A DNA stretch of 64,000 nt from Megalonaias nervosa (Eukaryota; Mollusca; Bivalvia; Unionida; Unionidae), in NCBI GenBank assembly GCA_016617855.1, contig JAECUM010003209.1, positions 113,634 through 177,633 on the forward strand. The letters run 5' to 3'. The notes below the pieces were generated by a model, which made no database searches, was not told the origin of the DNA, and worked only from the letters and a program-made list of their open reading frames with translations. Both the position numbers and the translations under genes were made by a program. Shown in pieces: positions 39,744 through 52,059 of this stretch. Position 1 is the stretch's first letter. Each line of letters begins with the position of its first letter.

Positions 39744-40199
39744 TGTTACGTGTCTAGGCTCGTACTAAAAGTAACAAGAAAAGAGTGAAGACAACAAGCT
39801 TTGTAAACTTTAACAAATAATTTATTTCCCCAGAAAACCAAAGGAAAACTGAGAAAAAGAACTTATGGTTTTTGAATCAAATCCAAAAATAATCCAAGAA
39901 TTTAAAAAAACAGAAGTCCTATCAATGAAAAGTCCTAAGTGAATCTGAGTTTGAGTCCTGATGAAATCAAAATGGAGGTGATGACGTCTGTTGCAACCTT
40001 CAAAGTGTTGTTGTGTCAACAGTTCCTTTGTTGAATCACAGAAAATAATATTCCAGTTTGGAATTCTGAATAAATTTTGATAAATGTCTTTGTCCAAGAA
40101 TTCTGTATGAGTACTAGTATTTTCCAGGGAAAGAATCACTAATTCCATAAAATAAAAAAATTCAACTCAAACAAATAATTAAATTACATATACATAACA
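39744..40199 (-). repeat. 5' LTR of the gypsy-type element
   Basis: 456 bases with perfect 5-base inverted ends (TGTTA...TAACA), directly next to the primer-binding-like site and gag on the correct side. No second copy was found. The open frame within it is not a gene. Confidence 0.6.
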
Positions 40200-40685
40200 A
40201 TGGTTGGAAGGTCTGTTATTGCTCAGTTTCGCAAACTGTGCCTATGATTTTACATCGTAATGCAAATAAAGGTCAACATTATGTAATAAAGTTTGTTTTG
40301 ATAAATGTTCTGATTCTGTGAATATTTGCTTAGGACCCTTGGTTAGAAATTTTACCAAAATTAACATCAGAGTTCAGTGTGTCATTTTTCTAATCTTTTA
40401 TTTTGAATTTCTACAGCATGAAATAAGTATGACTCTGCCACTGTGTAGTACAAAGTTAGATCGTGATGTAATGATGTAAATTTATAGAAAAAGAAGAGTA
40501 AGAGAACATTTTGAGATATTTTTCTGAGCAGTGTTTTTCTTAATCCCATGCATGATCAGGGGTCTTGAATGGACACAATGCACACTCCTGCATGTGGCAC
40601 TTTGCCTTGGCTCTAATCATATAATAATAAACCAAAATGATTAGGAGTTTGCTTTTTTTTCTTCATTTTTGTTCATTCTTCTCAG

Positions 40686-40804
40686 GTAGTGGTAGAGCTC
40701 TGTGCCATGGACGAGTGTGGAAAAGGGATGGAACTCTTGCCATGTCTATTGCCCAGGAAGGTGTTGTGAGAAACAAACCAGTGGAGACTGTATCCAAGTT
40801 GTAG
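40686..40804 (+). CDS. Acyl-CoA thioesterase 8, last exon with catalytic Gln and peroxisomal signal
   Basis: Acceptor TTCATTCTTCTCAG precedes 40686. The split Gly codon from 18403 is completed, then GSGRALCHGRVWKRDGTLAM and SIAQEGVVRNKPVETVSKL precede TAG at 40802. SIAQEGVVR holds the catalytic Gln of TesB-type thioesterases (Gln278 in E. coli TesB). The final Ser-Lys-Leu is a classic type 1 peroxisomal targeting signal, as in vertebrate ACOT8. No canonical AATAAA was seen close by; ATTAAA occurs at ~40815 and ~40843. Confidence 0.95.
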
Positions 40805-42100
40805 TGGAATTTTGTATTAAAATGAATGTTGTAGTTCAGTATTAAAAAAAAGATATTTCCAGTATTCATTACAAAGAGAGAGCTGGAAACAACACATCTG
40901 AATCTAGTCAACCCTTTCATACTGCTGAATGGATTTTTTAAAATGCCCCACTGCTTGCAGATAACCTGCTTAACTTTCTTTGAGTAATAACTGCAAATTT
41001 TTTAAATTTTTACAAATTTTTTAACTTCTGGACAGATTCTTTTGACAGAACCCTTATTTGTATGATGAAACAAAAGTCAATCGATGTAAGCAATGTTTGG
41101 TGTCATTTGTATTCATATGTAGATTACCTGATTGGACTCTGAGGCTGTTGCAGCAAATTTTTAAATATTATTACTTTTTTCAAAGCTGTTTTTTACTTTG
41201 CCTTTATAAAAGATGAAGCTTTGTTGGAAGAATTAAGTAAATATCACCTGATTTAGCAAATGAAATTTGGTATGCATATTAATAATTATGTAGATGACTT
41301 GAATAGATTTTCATGGTATTTTGGCAATATTTGTTTTTTCTAAATTGTTAAATTTTGGGTCTGCAATGTGGGCATATTACTACAAACAAAAACTATTACT
41401 CTTATGCTGTGTGCCCATCCCTTATTAAATTATATTAAAGTTTAGAGGAAATCTGTGTCTTGTCAGTGCTTGAGAGTTTAACTCTTATCAATGGAGCTTG
41501 TATAGCCAACATGCTTGTAAGATTGTATATACATTATCTCAGTGTATAATTGTTGTTGTATGTATTTGCATTGTCAAAAAATATGGTTATTTGAATATGA
41601 CTGTGTAAAAATTCAACTTTAGAAGGAGGTGCTTCTTTTCCCTATATGCTCAATATGAAATTCTGATATCCTAGAATATATTGTTTTTTTTTTACAAAAG
41701 TGAATGAATGTTTTGTTGAATTACTTATTATGATAATTGTTTTCTAATACATGTATATATTTTGTTATTTTTATTGCATTTATCTTGACTATTTTTATGA
41801 AGTTCTTATTATTATCATTATTATTAATATTTTACAATATGTTTTTCACTATCCCACTACAACAACTCATGACATGTTTCATTTACTGCTTTCTATACAA
41901 ATACTTCACATCATTTTTAGTGCATATAGTACCTCAGATCATAGATGGCTTTGTTTCTTGCTATGCAGAGTTTGTATCCTTTGTCTTTAGCCTGGAAATA
42001 GATCAAAGCATTTTGGTCACAACACATAATAGACATGTAGCTTGCACACTTTGATAAGATCAAGTGAGTAGTGACAGAAAGCACCATTAAAGTGATGGCT
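40805..42100. other. Non-coding DNA (ACOT8 3'-UTR and flank)
   Basis: AT-rich, no recognisable coding region. Includes possible ATTAAA polyadenylation motifs. Confidence 0.45.
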
Positions 42101-42645
42101 TATTTCAGGGAAGTTGCCATCATTGTAATGCACACTGATGAAATCGAGTAGCTGATTACCCAAACTAATGCCATGATACTAAGGCACATTGAAGAATATG
42201 TGCAGCATGGGTCTGGATTGGTATTTTTCCAATGGCAAGTGCTGGACATTGATGTGTTGCAGTACTGTCTGTTTCATGGATGGAGCTACATTCTAACATC
42301 CAAGTACATACCACTACAGTCTGTTATCAAAATGTGGATAAAAACCAACCTCTACTCTGATTAGGCCATCCTACCTATGTTACATACAGCCAATGATTAT
42401 GTTGATCTGGCACTAAGGTAAATTCGACTTTGCTGTCATAGACTTCTCTGTGAAGGTGATCTTGGCAAGTTTGAGTGTCATAACCCTTCCATTACAGTTA
42501 GTGTCTTTGGCAGGGAAAATAACCTTTACCTACTGTGCATCAACGAGTTGCTTAAAATGAGAGAATATTCATTAAATCTTTTGCTGAGCGCTTATGGCAA
42601 ATACAGTCACTATATATTGATTAAAAAAAGACAGCTGCCTGGTAA
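42100..42645 (+). pseudogene. Fragment of a third Polinton-type DNA polymerase (N-terminal region)
   Basis: Plus-strand frames read HIEEYVQHGSGLVF and VLDIDVLQYCLFHGWSYILT, then AILPMLHTAND. Another frame has CHNPSITVSVFGRENNLYLL and LNLLLSAYGKYSHYILIKKR. These echo element 2's polymerase N-terminus in the same order: FTESGSGWKCE, FQWAILSAMFPE, FEKQNNISVNVFGLDE, STINLLFYKNHYVWIKN. Many stops and shifts; no other Polinton genes around it. An old fragment. Confidence 0.55.
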
Positions 42646-45600
42646 GATACATCCAACACCATGAAAAGCACATCTGCTGCCATTATCTCCAAATTTCTGG
42701 CCTGGCCAAACTGTTGGAAGCCAACATAAAAGACAGCTGTGGCATATTTGAATAGTGCTAGCGTGTGTTACTATGTTAGCCATCAAACAACATTCAACCA
42801 TTTTAAAAGCAACACCACCAGATGTACAGCCTGTGGAACTAAACTTGACAGTGGAAGGCTCCAGTAGTGAAGATGTTCTGCCCAAAGAAGATGAAACTAC
42901 ACTTATCAATGAAGCCAATAAAGCAAAAGAAGTACGGAAACCACATCTTAGACCAACGGCGATGATGTGCAAATTGGATGGAAGAAAGAATATATGTTGA
43001 ATTGGACTAGAGCGTCGCCAAGGTTGATGCTTACCACAAAACAAATGGTTTTGCTAAAGAATGCACCAGCAGGTTCAGTTTTAATGCGAATAAATCAGTC
43101 ATCCTAGTAGTAAAGTGGGTGCGGAGCTGATTCTGCTAACAAGTAGAAAGAGACCCGAGTACATTCTTCACACCATCCATACTAGGGGCCGTGGGCTCTC
43201 GGTTTCTCCATGAGACAGAGCTCAACGAGGGATCCGACGACACAGCACTTAAACAGGAGGCGGCACAGGAATCTAACAGCCTTCCAAACGAGACATCCAT
43301 GACTTTAAGAAGACACTTCAACCGTACCTTGGTCATTTGCCCTTGCAATGATCGTAGAGCTTGATGAACGCCTAGTTGTAGATTGGAAAATGCTGGCCGA
43401 AACAGAAGACTAAGCGAAGAGCCTGAAGATACAAGACAACATAGTCGATCTGGAATTTACGAAAGATAGCCAACGATATTCGAGGGGCACGTTGCAACCA
43501 ATTTAGTGCTATTAGAGAGACCATCAAAAAGTAAATTGCATGTTCTATGTTCTTACAGTAACTATCACAAACAGAAAAAAACAGCTCTCGAACAGGACGT
43601 TCGTCATTTTATCAGTGGATAAACCAGATGTTCATAAGCCCAAGCGCACCGGGATCCATGACTAGGATTGTTTTGTCGGCATCATGGTTTTGGGTTTCTT
43701 TGGGTGCTTGCATTTTTTGTGTAATGTTAACTGCTTGCTGGGCGGGCGAGGTGAAAACCAACCTCTTCAAGATTCTTTAGCTGTGGTTGTTGTAGTGTGA
43801 ATTTCTCCTGTTTGGTCAGTTATGCTGGCGAGCATGCAAATTAGCATTGGGGTTGGTGCCAGGCAATTTATCACTATCCGTATGATTGTAGTTATACGCC
43901 GTATAGTATACGTTCATTTCAATGTTACTTGCACTATGTATAAGTCGCAGCGCAGCGAATAACGTGATCTAGCTACTTCTGGCCTAACCAAGCAGTTTCT
44001 CATACTGATCCATCGACATAGGAATGTTTTCTGTGCTGCTGATAATATCTTTTACGTTTTACGTTTGGAAGAAAATGTTGTTTTGGGTATTTTTGTGCAT
44101 GAAAGGTCTTACAAGCTTCCCCCAGCCTGTTTTTATTTGTGTTTGCAAGTTAAGGATTCCCTCAGCGTACCTACGAATGCTATCGTTGAGACGCTCTACC
44201 CCAGCTCTAGTAATACATTTCGACTTGTCCAGCATGAAATATACAAAGTCATTTTTAACCCCGTGACCCTGCGAAAACTAATTAACTTTGTATTCCCTTG
44301 AATGATAAAATGCATACACACTGGAGTTCCACACACGATCACCGATTGGCATGTAGCCGAGGTCGAGAACCTAGTCATACATCGTGCCAAGGCTCTGGCC
44401 TTCACTGAGCTTCTGCCTCGCTTAAACCCATATTTGGATTTGAATTGACCCGATTCTACGAAGTTGGCACGCATGCGACACCCAGTGCCCCAACGTTTAT
44501 TAACAAATACCAGCTTTATGTCCACGTCGATCATATAAACACAACTGGGAGTATTCTTAATGGAAAAAAAAAAACGTAACCTGCATCAATCCATTCCTAT
44601 GTGTGGCGAGCAGAGGTGCATTTAGATTTTTACTCTTACCGGCACAGTACAGACAGACCACCCCCCACATCTTTACGATAATGGCCGTACTGGCAGTAAA
44701 TGTCTTGATGGTACGGCATTACCTGAATTGCACCACTGGTGGCGAGTCCTATGATAAAACGCGTACAGCAATATCCCCTGAAAACTCACACCAGCGCCAG
44801 CGCAGACTACGTGAAGAGTGGATCGAAGAGCCCGCGATGCGCATTTTAGTCGAAAGACGATTGTGGATAATAACCTGACGTGCATTATCACCTCTGAGAT
44901 GTAAACATTGTTTGCACACTATGAGTCTACAAGGTCCTGGCGTTTTCAGTAACCGCGCTGCTGCAAGCGTCTTCGGGACATCGCCCACGATTAATAATAC
45001 CGCTGCAGATGCTGAAAACTCTGGCCGCTAGTGCTGCCTCAAATAACCTGTAGTTAACGGCCGACAGTCTCACGTAGGTCAACGGGATTGCATACGTTTG
45101 TTTACTATTGCTGGGATTCAACGAAAAACATTCTTTTTTTCAAAAGCCGAACTAAATGTGCAGGCGCACAATAGACGCGATGGGCGGCTGACCCCACACT
45201 AACATCCGTGTCCTGGTGCACCAATGTGGCGGAGATTGGAAATATTGTCGACAACCATTGTTGCTCCCTTTGCAAATGTTTTTTTTTTTTTTAAAGATCG
45301 CGGATTTAAGCTGTGATCCGGTTTCTGTTGCTGGAAATTTTATCAGCTGATGACTTTGCAGAATCGCGTTAGAAAGTCTTACTCTACGAATGCCACTGTG
45401 TTGCGAAAGTTCCAAAGCCACCTACAAGCATAGCTGTCTAAATCAGAGATACCATATGCACAAAGGCATCAATAAGAAAGTACAGATGGAAATGTTAGCA
45501 TCAATACTCCGACATTTCTAAATAAATAAAAACATGGTGTCTACAACAGTCTTCGTACTAATGCTTAACAGTCTGAAATTGCTAGCCCGTATTTATTACA

Positions 45601-46452
45601 CAACTAAATTTGACTCTTTTAACGAACAAAGTACAAAGGGTTAGATGACAGATCCCTATCTCGTAAGTTTAATTCATTACAAACAAAAAATACAAACAAA
45701 CAAAGCAGTATGAAGTTGGCAAAGCATATACGTAAAGTGCCTCATCAACAAAGCAGAATTTTCTACCAAACTGTACTTGATGTGCAAGCTATTATCAAAA
45801 CTACATAGAGATTATTCGTTATGGCTTTACGGTTCAAACAAAACAGAACCAAAGTTTACCCATCTACTTAGGTGAAAATGCATATGTTAACAGCGCGGCA
45901 CAAACTGCAGGAAAAAAAAAAAAGAAAACATAAGTTTAACCTTTTTAACAAAATTTTAAGAGACACTGACATAATTGTTGAGAAAAATTAAGCTTTATGA
46001 CACTTATCTTTGGATCTTCACTATTAATTTCTTGTTTCTAGTTAACAGCGAGATTTCAGAAAGAGAGATCGCAAATGAATTGAGCAACACAAATATTCTC
46101 GGGCATATATGATAAAACAACCAATGAGAGTGGCATAAAAAAAAACCCACCTGTAAACATACAGTTGTTAACCCGGCTCGAGAAAGTGTCGGGGGTTGTG
46201 GTGGTGGAGGAGTGGGGTGTGTGCTTGGCCGGCTTCTGTTTTGCGCTTTCTCTGCAACATGTATCAGTCCTTCTGACGGCGTCCCCTATCGCCTAACCAT
46301 TACCCCACCCCACCCCCTTCCATTCAATTGGCTGGCCCGAAACCAGTTGACAGCAGGCTCTCCAACCATTTCGTCCAAAATACCACTTGTGCTTCTGCAT
46401 TCTGCGTGATCGTGATGATGGTTAATTGAAATTGAAAACAATGCAGTCTGCA

Positions 46453-46479
46453 AATCGATCGATCGATCAATCAATCAAT
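46453..46479. repeat. (ATCG)n/(ATCA)n microsatellite
   Basis: Compound tetranucleotide repeat ATCGATCGATCGATCAATCA. Confidence 0.85.
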
Positions 46480-47376
46480 TTATATGGGGCTAGTAATTCA
46501 TCTTTCAGAAGTCTACACACGGTGCATTAATTGCATTGTGATGAATATGCCTCACCGTTAAAATACGAAAATCAGCTTTTGTACCAAAAAGACAAATTTT
46601 GGAAAGCAATGTTTCTGTGAGGAAATCCTCAAGACTTTTTTCTAATGATTTATTTTATTTTTGCTGACAGTAGACAATGATTATATTACAGGTTTTGGTA
46701 ATTCTCCTTCACATATCCCCCCCCCCCCCAAACAAAACAAAACATGACTGATATATCAGGAGTCAGGACAACAAAATATGGTATCAAACATTGAGCTGTG
46801 GAATTCCCTGCCAGATTAAGACTGCTTTGCCAATAATTACAATGAATTCTAAACGATTAACTACTATTTGGAAAGGTGAATGCTGCAATGCAGGGCTTGC
46901 CGATATATTTAAGAGAATGCCGCATGGACGCTCGCACATAGGGGCAGGGTTTCACCTCAAAACATGTTTTGGTCTGCATCCGTAACATTTGATAGCTGAC
47001 CACTACATGTCCCACACCTCCGAAAATAATTCTGCGGGCCGCAGGTGCACCTTGAATGCAGCGATGTCTGAGTAGCTAAGGATATGTATGAAATTCTATC
47101 CTTATTTCTTTTTGCTTGCTTGCTTATTGTACACGCCTACTTTATACAAGCCTTTTCTAATATGATACAATTGCTTTAATTTTGCTGTCATTTTGTTTCA
47201 GTTTTGTTCATATAAGAAACGACCTTTTAGTGCAATTTAATTTAAGTGTGTATTATTTTTATGCTTGTGTTAGTCCTTTGTTTATTTTAATATGTGTAGA
47301 TGTTGCATGCTGTGGCTATTTTGTGTTGCATGTTTATATCCGTGCTTCATGTCAATTATGTCTTTGTGTCTGAGCA

Positions 47377-47417
47377 GTATGTATGTATGTATGTATGTAT
47401 GTATGTATGCATGCATG
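47377..47417. repeat. (GTAT)n microsatellite
   Basis: About eight GTAT units followed by GCAT variants. Confidence 0.9.
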
Positions 47418-47690
47418 ACTTTATTTTCTCTGCAAAAGAGATTTCATTCAGTTGTTTTCATTATAACAATAATAACAGAAACATTAAAGTGACATTAATG
47501 AATACACAACACACTAAGTATATCTAAACAAGTACAATGATTGACATTAGTCCTCCTCATTAAAATTATATTTTGTGCCTCAGTCTTAATGATATCAAAA
47601 TATGCATGGAAAGGGAGAGAAATATCCAAAAAGGTGTCTTAATTTCAAAAGAATTCTTTTAATGACCAGTAGTTGGGAAAAACAGGGATT

Positions 47691-47889
47691 CTGGCTCAAG
47701 GACTATATCCCCATGTGCCAGAGACTCATTAAGTACGATTTTCCTATCCCAGAGACTCCCATCCATCCCTCTCCCAACAACTATATTTTTTCACCACAAG
47801 GGATTCTGGCTCAGAGACATACCCCAATCAGGACAGACAATTTTTTTACGTGTGAGGTTTCAGATGTCTGATTACCTTTAAAGTTTAGA
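47691..47889 (+). repeat. Left TIR of element 2
   Basis: ~199 bases, about 90% identical to the reverse complement of 63794-64000. Contains an internal near-duplicate of its own start (GGGATTCTGGCTCA at 47686-47699 and again at ~47808-47821). Confidence 0.88.
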
Positions 47890-48262
47890 CCTCATCACCG
47901 ATTATCAGCGTTTCAGCTGTTGAAATTAGAAATATTTCATCATCATGATAATAGAGACTAAACTTTACCTTACAGCTTACACAACGATGACACTCAAATA
48001 AATCTTTTATCTGTAGTTTATTAAGAGAATATTTTTTGTCAATTGAAAATACTATTGATCGATCAAGATCAATGGTAAGTTTAGCACATTTTTGTTGACT
48101 GTTCGGATCATGAAAGTTATTAAATCCTTTTGACAATTTCTGACTCCATTTTTCAAGATAATTAAAATATTCGCTGTTGCCAGATCTGGTAAGTGAAAGT
48201 TTTAGCCTGTCACGGCCACTGAAACATATTCCTGATGTTTCATTGTTAATTTCAACTGTCAA
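47885..48262 (-). CDS. Unrecognised protein next to the left TIR (125 aa)
   Basis: Open frame that ends at the inner edge of the TIR. A basic N-terminal half contains SGRDRLKLSLTRSGNSEYFN and WSQKLSKGFNNFHDP. The C-terminal half has two CxxC pairs-like cysteines (CHRCVSCK). No known family. It lies just downstream of the polymerase gene on the same strand. Integrity cannot be judged. Confidence 0.5.
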   Translation of the reverse strand: MTVEINNETSGICFSGRDRLKLSLTRSGNSEYFNYLEKWSQKLSKGFNNFHDPNSQQKCAKLTIDLDRSIVFSIDKKYSLNKLQIKDLFECHRCVSCKVKFSLYYHDDEIFLISTAETLIIGDEV

Positions 48263-48355
48263 CTGTTTACCGTCTATCGTTAGATATTTGATCTTGCTAG
48301 TGTTGGTTCCTACGTGTCACTGTCAAATTTTCAAACATTTATTTTTATTGTTCAC

Positions 48356-51300
48356 TCAAAATTTCATACCCCAGTCATCAAATATAATATCAAATATAGA
48401 TTTATCGTCGGCGACTTTATCGCTGTCGTCAGATGAAAAGATAATGTCAAGTATAGACTTATCGTTAGATTTATCATCACAACGATATCCAAGTGCAAAC
48501 ATATCTATTCCGTTTTCGCAATAACGTTTGTCATCAAAACTACTTAATCCACGTTTGATAATAACATCTGTTTCAAGTTTATGGTGATTTGTTCGAATAG
48601 CCATTGCTCTTATAAAACTAACTCCACCGTCAAGTGCGTACTTGTAATCATCAAACTCAATAGATTTTTTAACAAAATCGCGAGGTAAACCTTTTGCTTC
48701 TTTTGTTATTTTATTATTCTCTAGCAACACGGCGTACATTTTACTTCTCAGTCCAATAAGTATTTGATAATGTGCGAATTCATTTCATCCTTAAACTTAC
48801 CAATAACCTTTTTATTTGTATCATCATGAAATTTACTATCGCGAGGATAATCGAAAAGATGAAACAGATGTCGGTTATCATAAATATCTTGATATACGTC
48901 CTCAGGCTCTATTTCATAAACAAGCGAGTCAGTATCGGTAAACAATAGTTTACTTGACGGCCACTGCTTCTTAACAAAATTATAATGAAAATTGTTCATG
49001 AGCCACTTCGACAAATCAAGTACAGAAGCTCCAACATAAATCGGCTTATTAAGTTTTAAATTTGTTTTTCTTCTTTGTATCGCGACAAGGTTCTCAATAA
49101 ACATTTTCATGCTGACAAAATCATCATCTAATACAAGTTTGTTTCGGCGGTTGATATCATTAACTAGCTCGATGTTTACTCGCTTTCTAATATTTTCCAT
49201 TGTCTTACCAAAGACGGAGTTGTTCATAAGTTTAAAGAAGTTTTTCTCGAAATCGGTTTTAGCTACAGCTCTCCTTGACGTGTTTGAGCTAATATAACCT
49301 CTCATCCAAGGCGACTGATTAAACTTTAAAGCTCTATGAACTCTCCTCAACACAAGACCAGCATCTACCACTTGTTTTAAAACTTTGTAATGTAAAACAT
49401 GATTTCGCTTATCAAGTAAATTTGGGACTAGTTTTTTACCATAGAATTTTGTCTTGGTGATGCTATTTCTTGTTGTTCTTTAGATAACAAACTATAATCT
49501 ATTATCATCGATTCCTCACAGAACGGATAATCGTTACGTAAATCGTGTAACGAAGCAGGATAATCGAGATCAACTTCAACAAAATACGAAACATCGTCAG
49601 GTATCTTTTTTCTGTCTCCGCTAAAAATTGGTCAGGTGTAATGCAACGAAATCCACCAAACGGCATTGGTTCTGACATTGCATAACCGTACAAATTATTT
49701 GTATTTTGTAAATAATATGCTTCGATGGAAGCTCAGGATTATAATCTTTCATGAATTTATTGTTTGCTTCCGAATACTTTTTTGTGATCACGTTAATACC
49801 GCCTCGGATACCTTTTTCGATGAAATTAAACTTGTCAACATCTGTCAGTAATTCTAACTCCACCTTACTAAACTTTAACAAAGCATCCCAAGATAACCCA
49901 GGAGCAGAGTAAGACCAACACGGATCTAGTCCATAATTGTTATAGCTTACTCGACGAAAACTTTCGAACACATCCACAAGCAATAGCACATCCGTTTTCA
50001 AATACAAATCATGATAATCGCCAAATGTTTTGCACTCGAATTCTCTCCAAATATCTTGTGCATATTTGTACTCGTTTCGGTTATATTTTCATTTTTTAGC
50101 TGTGAATAAAATCTATCTTTGTCAGGTAAAGAAGTTTCATCAAATTTACTCCAATCATCGAGATACTCGTATGGAAATACTCCTTTTTTGTTAATAGATT
50201 AAATTTATCTCCAAAACAATCTTGTAGGTTATCAAAGTCGCTACAACCTTTTACCAGCTCTTCTAACGATGCTGCCATAAACTGTAGGCTGTCGATAAAA
50301 CGCAACTTACCTAAAATGACTGACATATTTTTTAAAATTATTTGGGATACACTTGATTACATTATCGAGTTTTAAACGAGACTTTATTTCAGGATCACCA
50401 AAAGCTTCTACGATAATGTGACTATCATATCCTCTGAAATTGTGAAGAACAACTGGAATAAAATCTGGAGCATGAAATTTTAGATTACACTTATCATGAG
50501 CCGCTCCACGATATTGCCCGGTCAAATGACAATGATCACGTACTTTTTTATTACCAGGTCCTGTGTCAAAGGCTTTTTCACACATATGACAAAATTCCGC
50601 TTTTTCGTGATCAGATTCTTCTTGAGATGTCAGTTTTATCATTGGAAAGATTCTTCTTAAACGTTTAAATATATCATCAACTTCACTAATCAACTGCTTG
50701 AGAAACAAAACAGCTGGATCTTTACTGCGATATAATTTAATCGGTTTGGATAAACTCGGATCAAAACAACAAACTATTTTATAAGCTACTCCGCATGGAA
50801 TATGATTTTGAATTTTTCTTGTACTCGATTGGTTAGGATTATTTTCAGCGCCAAGTACAGGTTGAAGTAAACACTCGAAGTCTGTGTATACAACGAAAGG
50901 AATCTTAGCTTATGATTATGATTAACAAACCGAAGAATTTTTTTTTACCCTCGCCTGGCATTGTTATTCGTTGTAGATTATTACAGTACTGTAGATGCTT
51001 TTGTAATTTTTCATTGTCAGAACAGCGTGTAAACAACGATAACAGAAGTACTTCTTACTTTTATATTTGTTATACTGTTTACCAACAAGACCGCCGAAGT
51101 TTTTGATCCATACGTAATGATTTTTATAAAACAATAAATTTATTGTCGATTGCGAAGCTTTTTCTGAAATATATTTTGGATAAACGTTTTCATGCTCGTC
51201 AAGACCAAATACGTTAACTGAAATATTGTTTTGTTTTTCAAACTTTGGTATTTGATTTTCCGCAACTGGAAAGTCAATACCGGTTAAATTTAATTTTGTA

Positions 51301-51905
51301 GCGTGAGCAAAATATTTGTCAACGCGATCACCGTTTTTTTCTTTCTTTTTTTTTTCTGGAAACATCGCGGAGAGAATAGCCCACTGGAAGCACTTGTTAT
51401 CAAAGTTTTTTACGCTTATACAGCATTTTTTGTTTTTTATTTTTTGTGGTAGGTCAATATACCCACCGCTACCGCGAAATAAGTTATATTTCATTGTGTG
51501 AAATAAAATTTCGGTAATCATCTCACACTTCCAACCAGAGCCTGATTCGGTGAATTCTTCTATCTTTTTCCAAATGTCCTGGTGTATTTCATCAGCTAGC
51601 AATGAAAGATTAGTCCCAAGCAAAACACGCTTTGATTTTGTGTTAATGACAGGATCTGCAATTTCTTCGTCAGTCACAAGCAGCTTTGAAAAAATATAAC
51701 GTGATAGAATTTTCAAGCCCTTATGTTTTTCAAGTTCACTTTTTATAGCTGGTTCTAACAAATGATAAAGATTCGTAGAGGTGAAATTTACTAGAACGAT
51801 TTGTTTATCAAACCGATAGCTGTTATCAAATCCCGCGAAAGCAGTAGCTATTTTTATAGGTTCTCCTATAAGGCTCTTTTTGGCTATATCACGTAATTTC
51901 AACAT
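48356..51905 (-). pseudogene. Polinton DNA polymerase B, fragmented
   Basis: Reading from MLKLRDIAKKSLIGEP at 51905: an N-terminal domain (ESGSGWKCEMI, NHYVWIKNFGGL, then YFCYRCLHAV zinc region), exonuclease I YTDFECLL (~50.89 kb), exonuclease II HNFRGYDSH (~50.43 kb), motif A region TNNLYGYAMSEPMPFGGF (~49.7 kb, with the expected Asp not visible), motif B KLMNNSVFGKTMENI (~49.2 kb), motif C LLFTDTDSLVYEIE (~48.95 kb) and the C-terminal block SSFDDKRYCENG. At least five breaks (about 50.95, 50.3, 50.05, 49.65 and 48.74 kb) put these in different frames. A classic protein-primed Polinton enzyme, clearly different from element 1's. Confidence 0.92.
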
Positions 51906-52059
51906 TGTTATATATCATGTGATATCAAATATCTATTTGGTATATCAAATAACGTACAATTAAACAAATGGATTTCTTATAATTATAATAACACCAAATT
52001 TCGCAAGCGAGCAAGAGTATTTTTATGTTCACTCTAAGTACAACGAGTACGCGGGAAAT

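Larger units (their letters stand above)
21850..40199 (-). mobile_element. Decayed gypsy-type (Gmr1-like order) LTR retrotransposon, split by a Polinton
   Basis: Reading on the minus strand from 40199: an LTR, a primer-binding-like site, a gag remnant, an aspartic protease, a linker and integrase. The integrase zinc-binding region is cut at 37187/22381 by Polinton element 1 and resumes to about 21.85 kb. No reverse transcriptase lies between protease and integrase. That is the order of the Gmr1 group of Ty3/gypsy elements, where integrase precedes RT. RT/RNase H and the other LTR are absent to the left, where family A repeats begin, so the element is truncated. It sits in the last ACOT8 intron, antisense to the gene. 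Confidence 0.75.
42646..47690. other. Unassigned DNA, partly GC-rich, no recognisable gene
   Basis: Between 42.7 and 45.4 kb the sequence is richer in GC and CpG than its surroundings and has several medium open frames on both strands (42755-43000, 43140-43370, 44065-44301, 44603-44878 on plus). None resembles a protein I know. From 45.4 to 47.6 kb it is AT-rich with microsatellites and a C-run at ~46719-46729. It may contain a promoter or exons of the next host gene. Confidence 0.4.

Noticed and set aside
39822..40148. 108-codon ORF on the minus strand
   Set aside because: It lies wholly within the LTR; no protein similarity.
47602..47871. 89-codon ORF, with a relative at 63791-63976
   Set aside because: Both are readings of the element 2 TIR in each arm, not genes.
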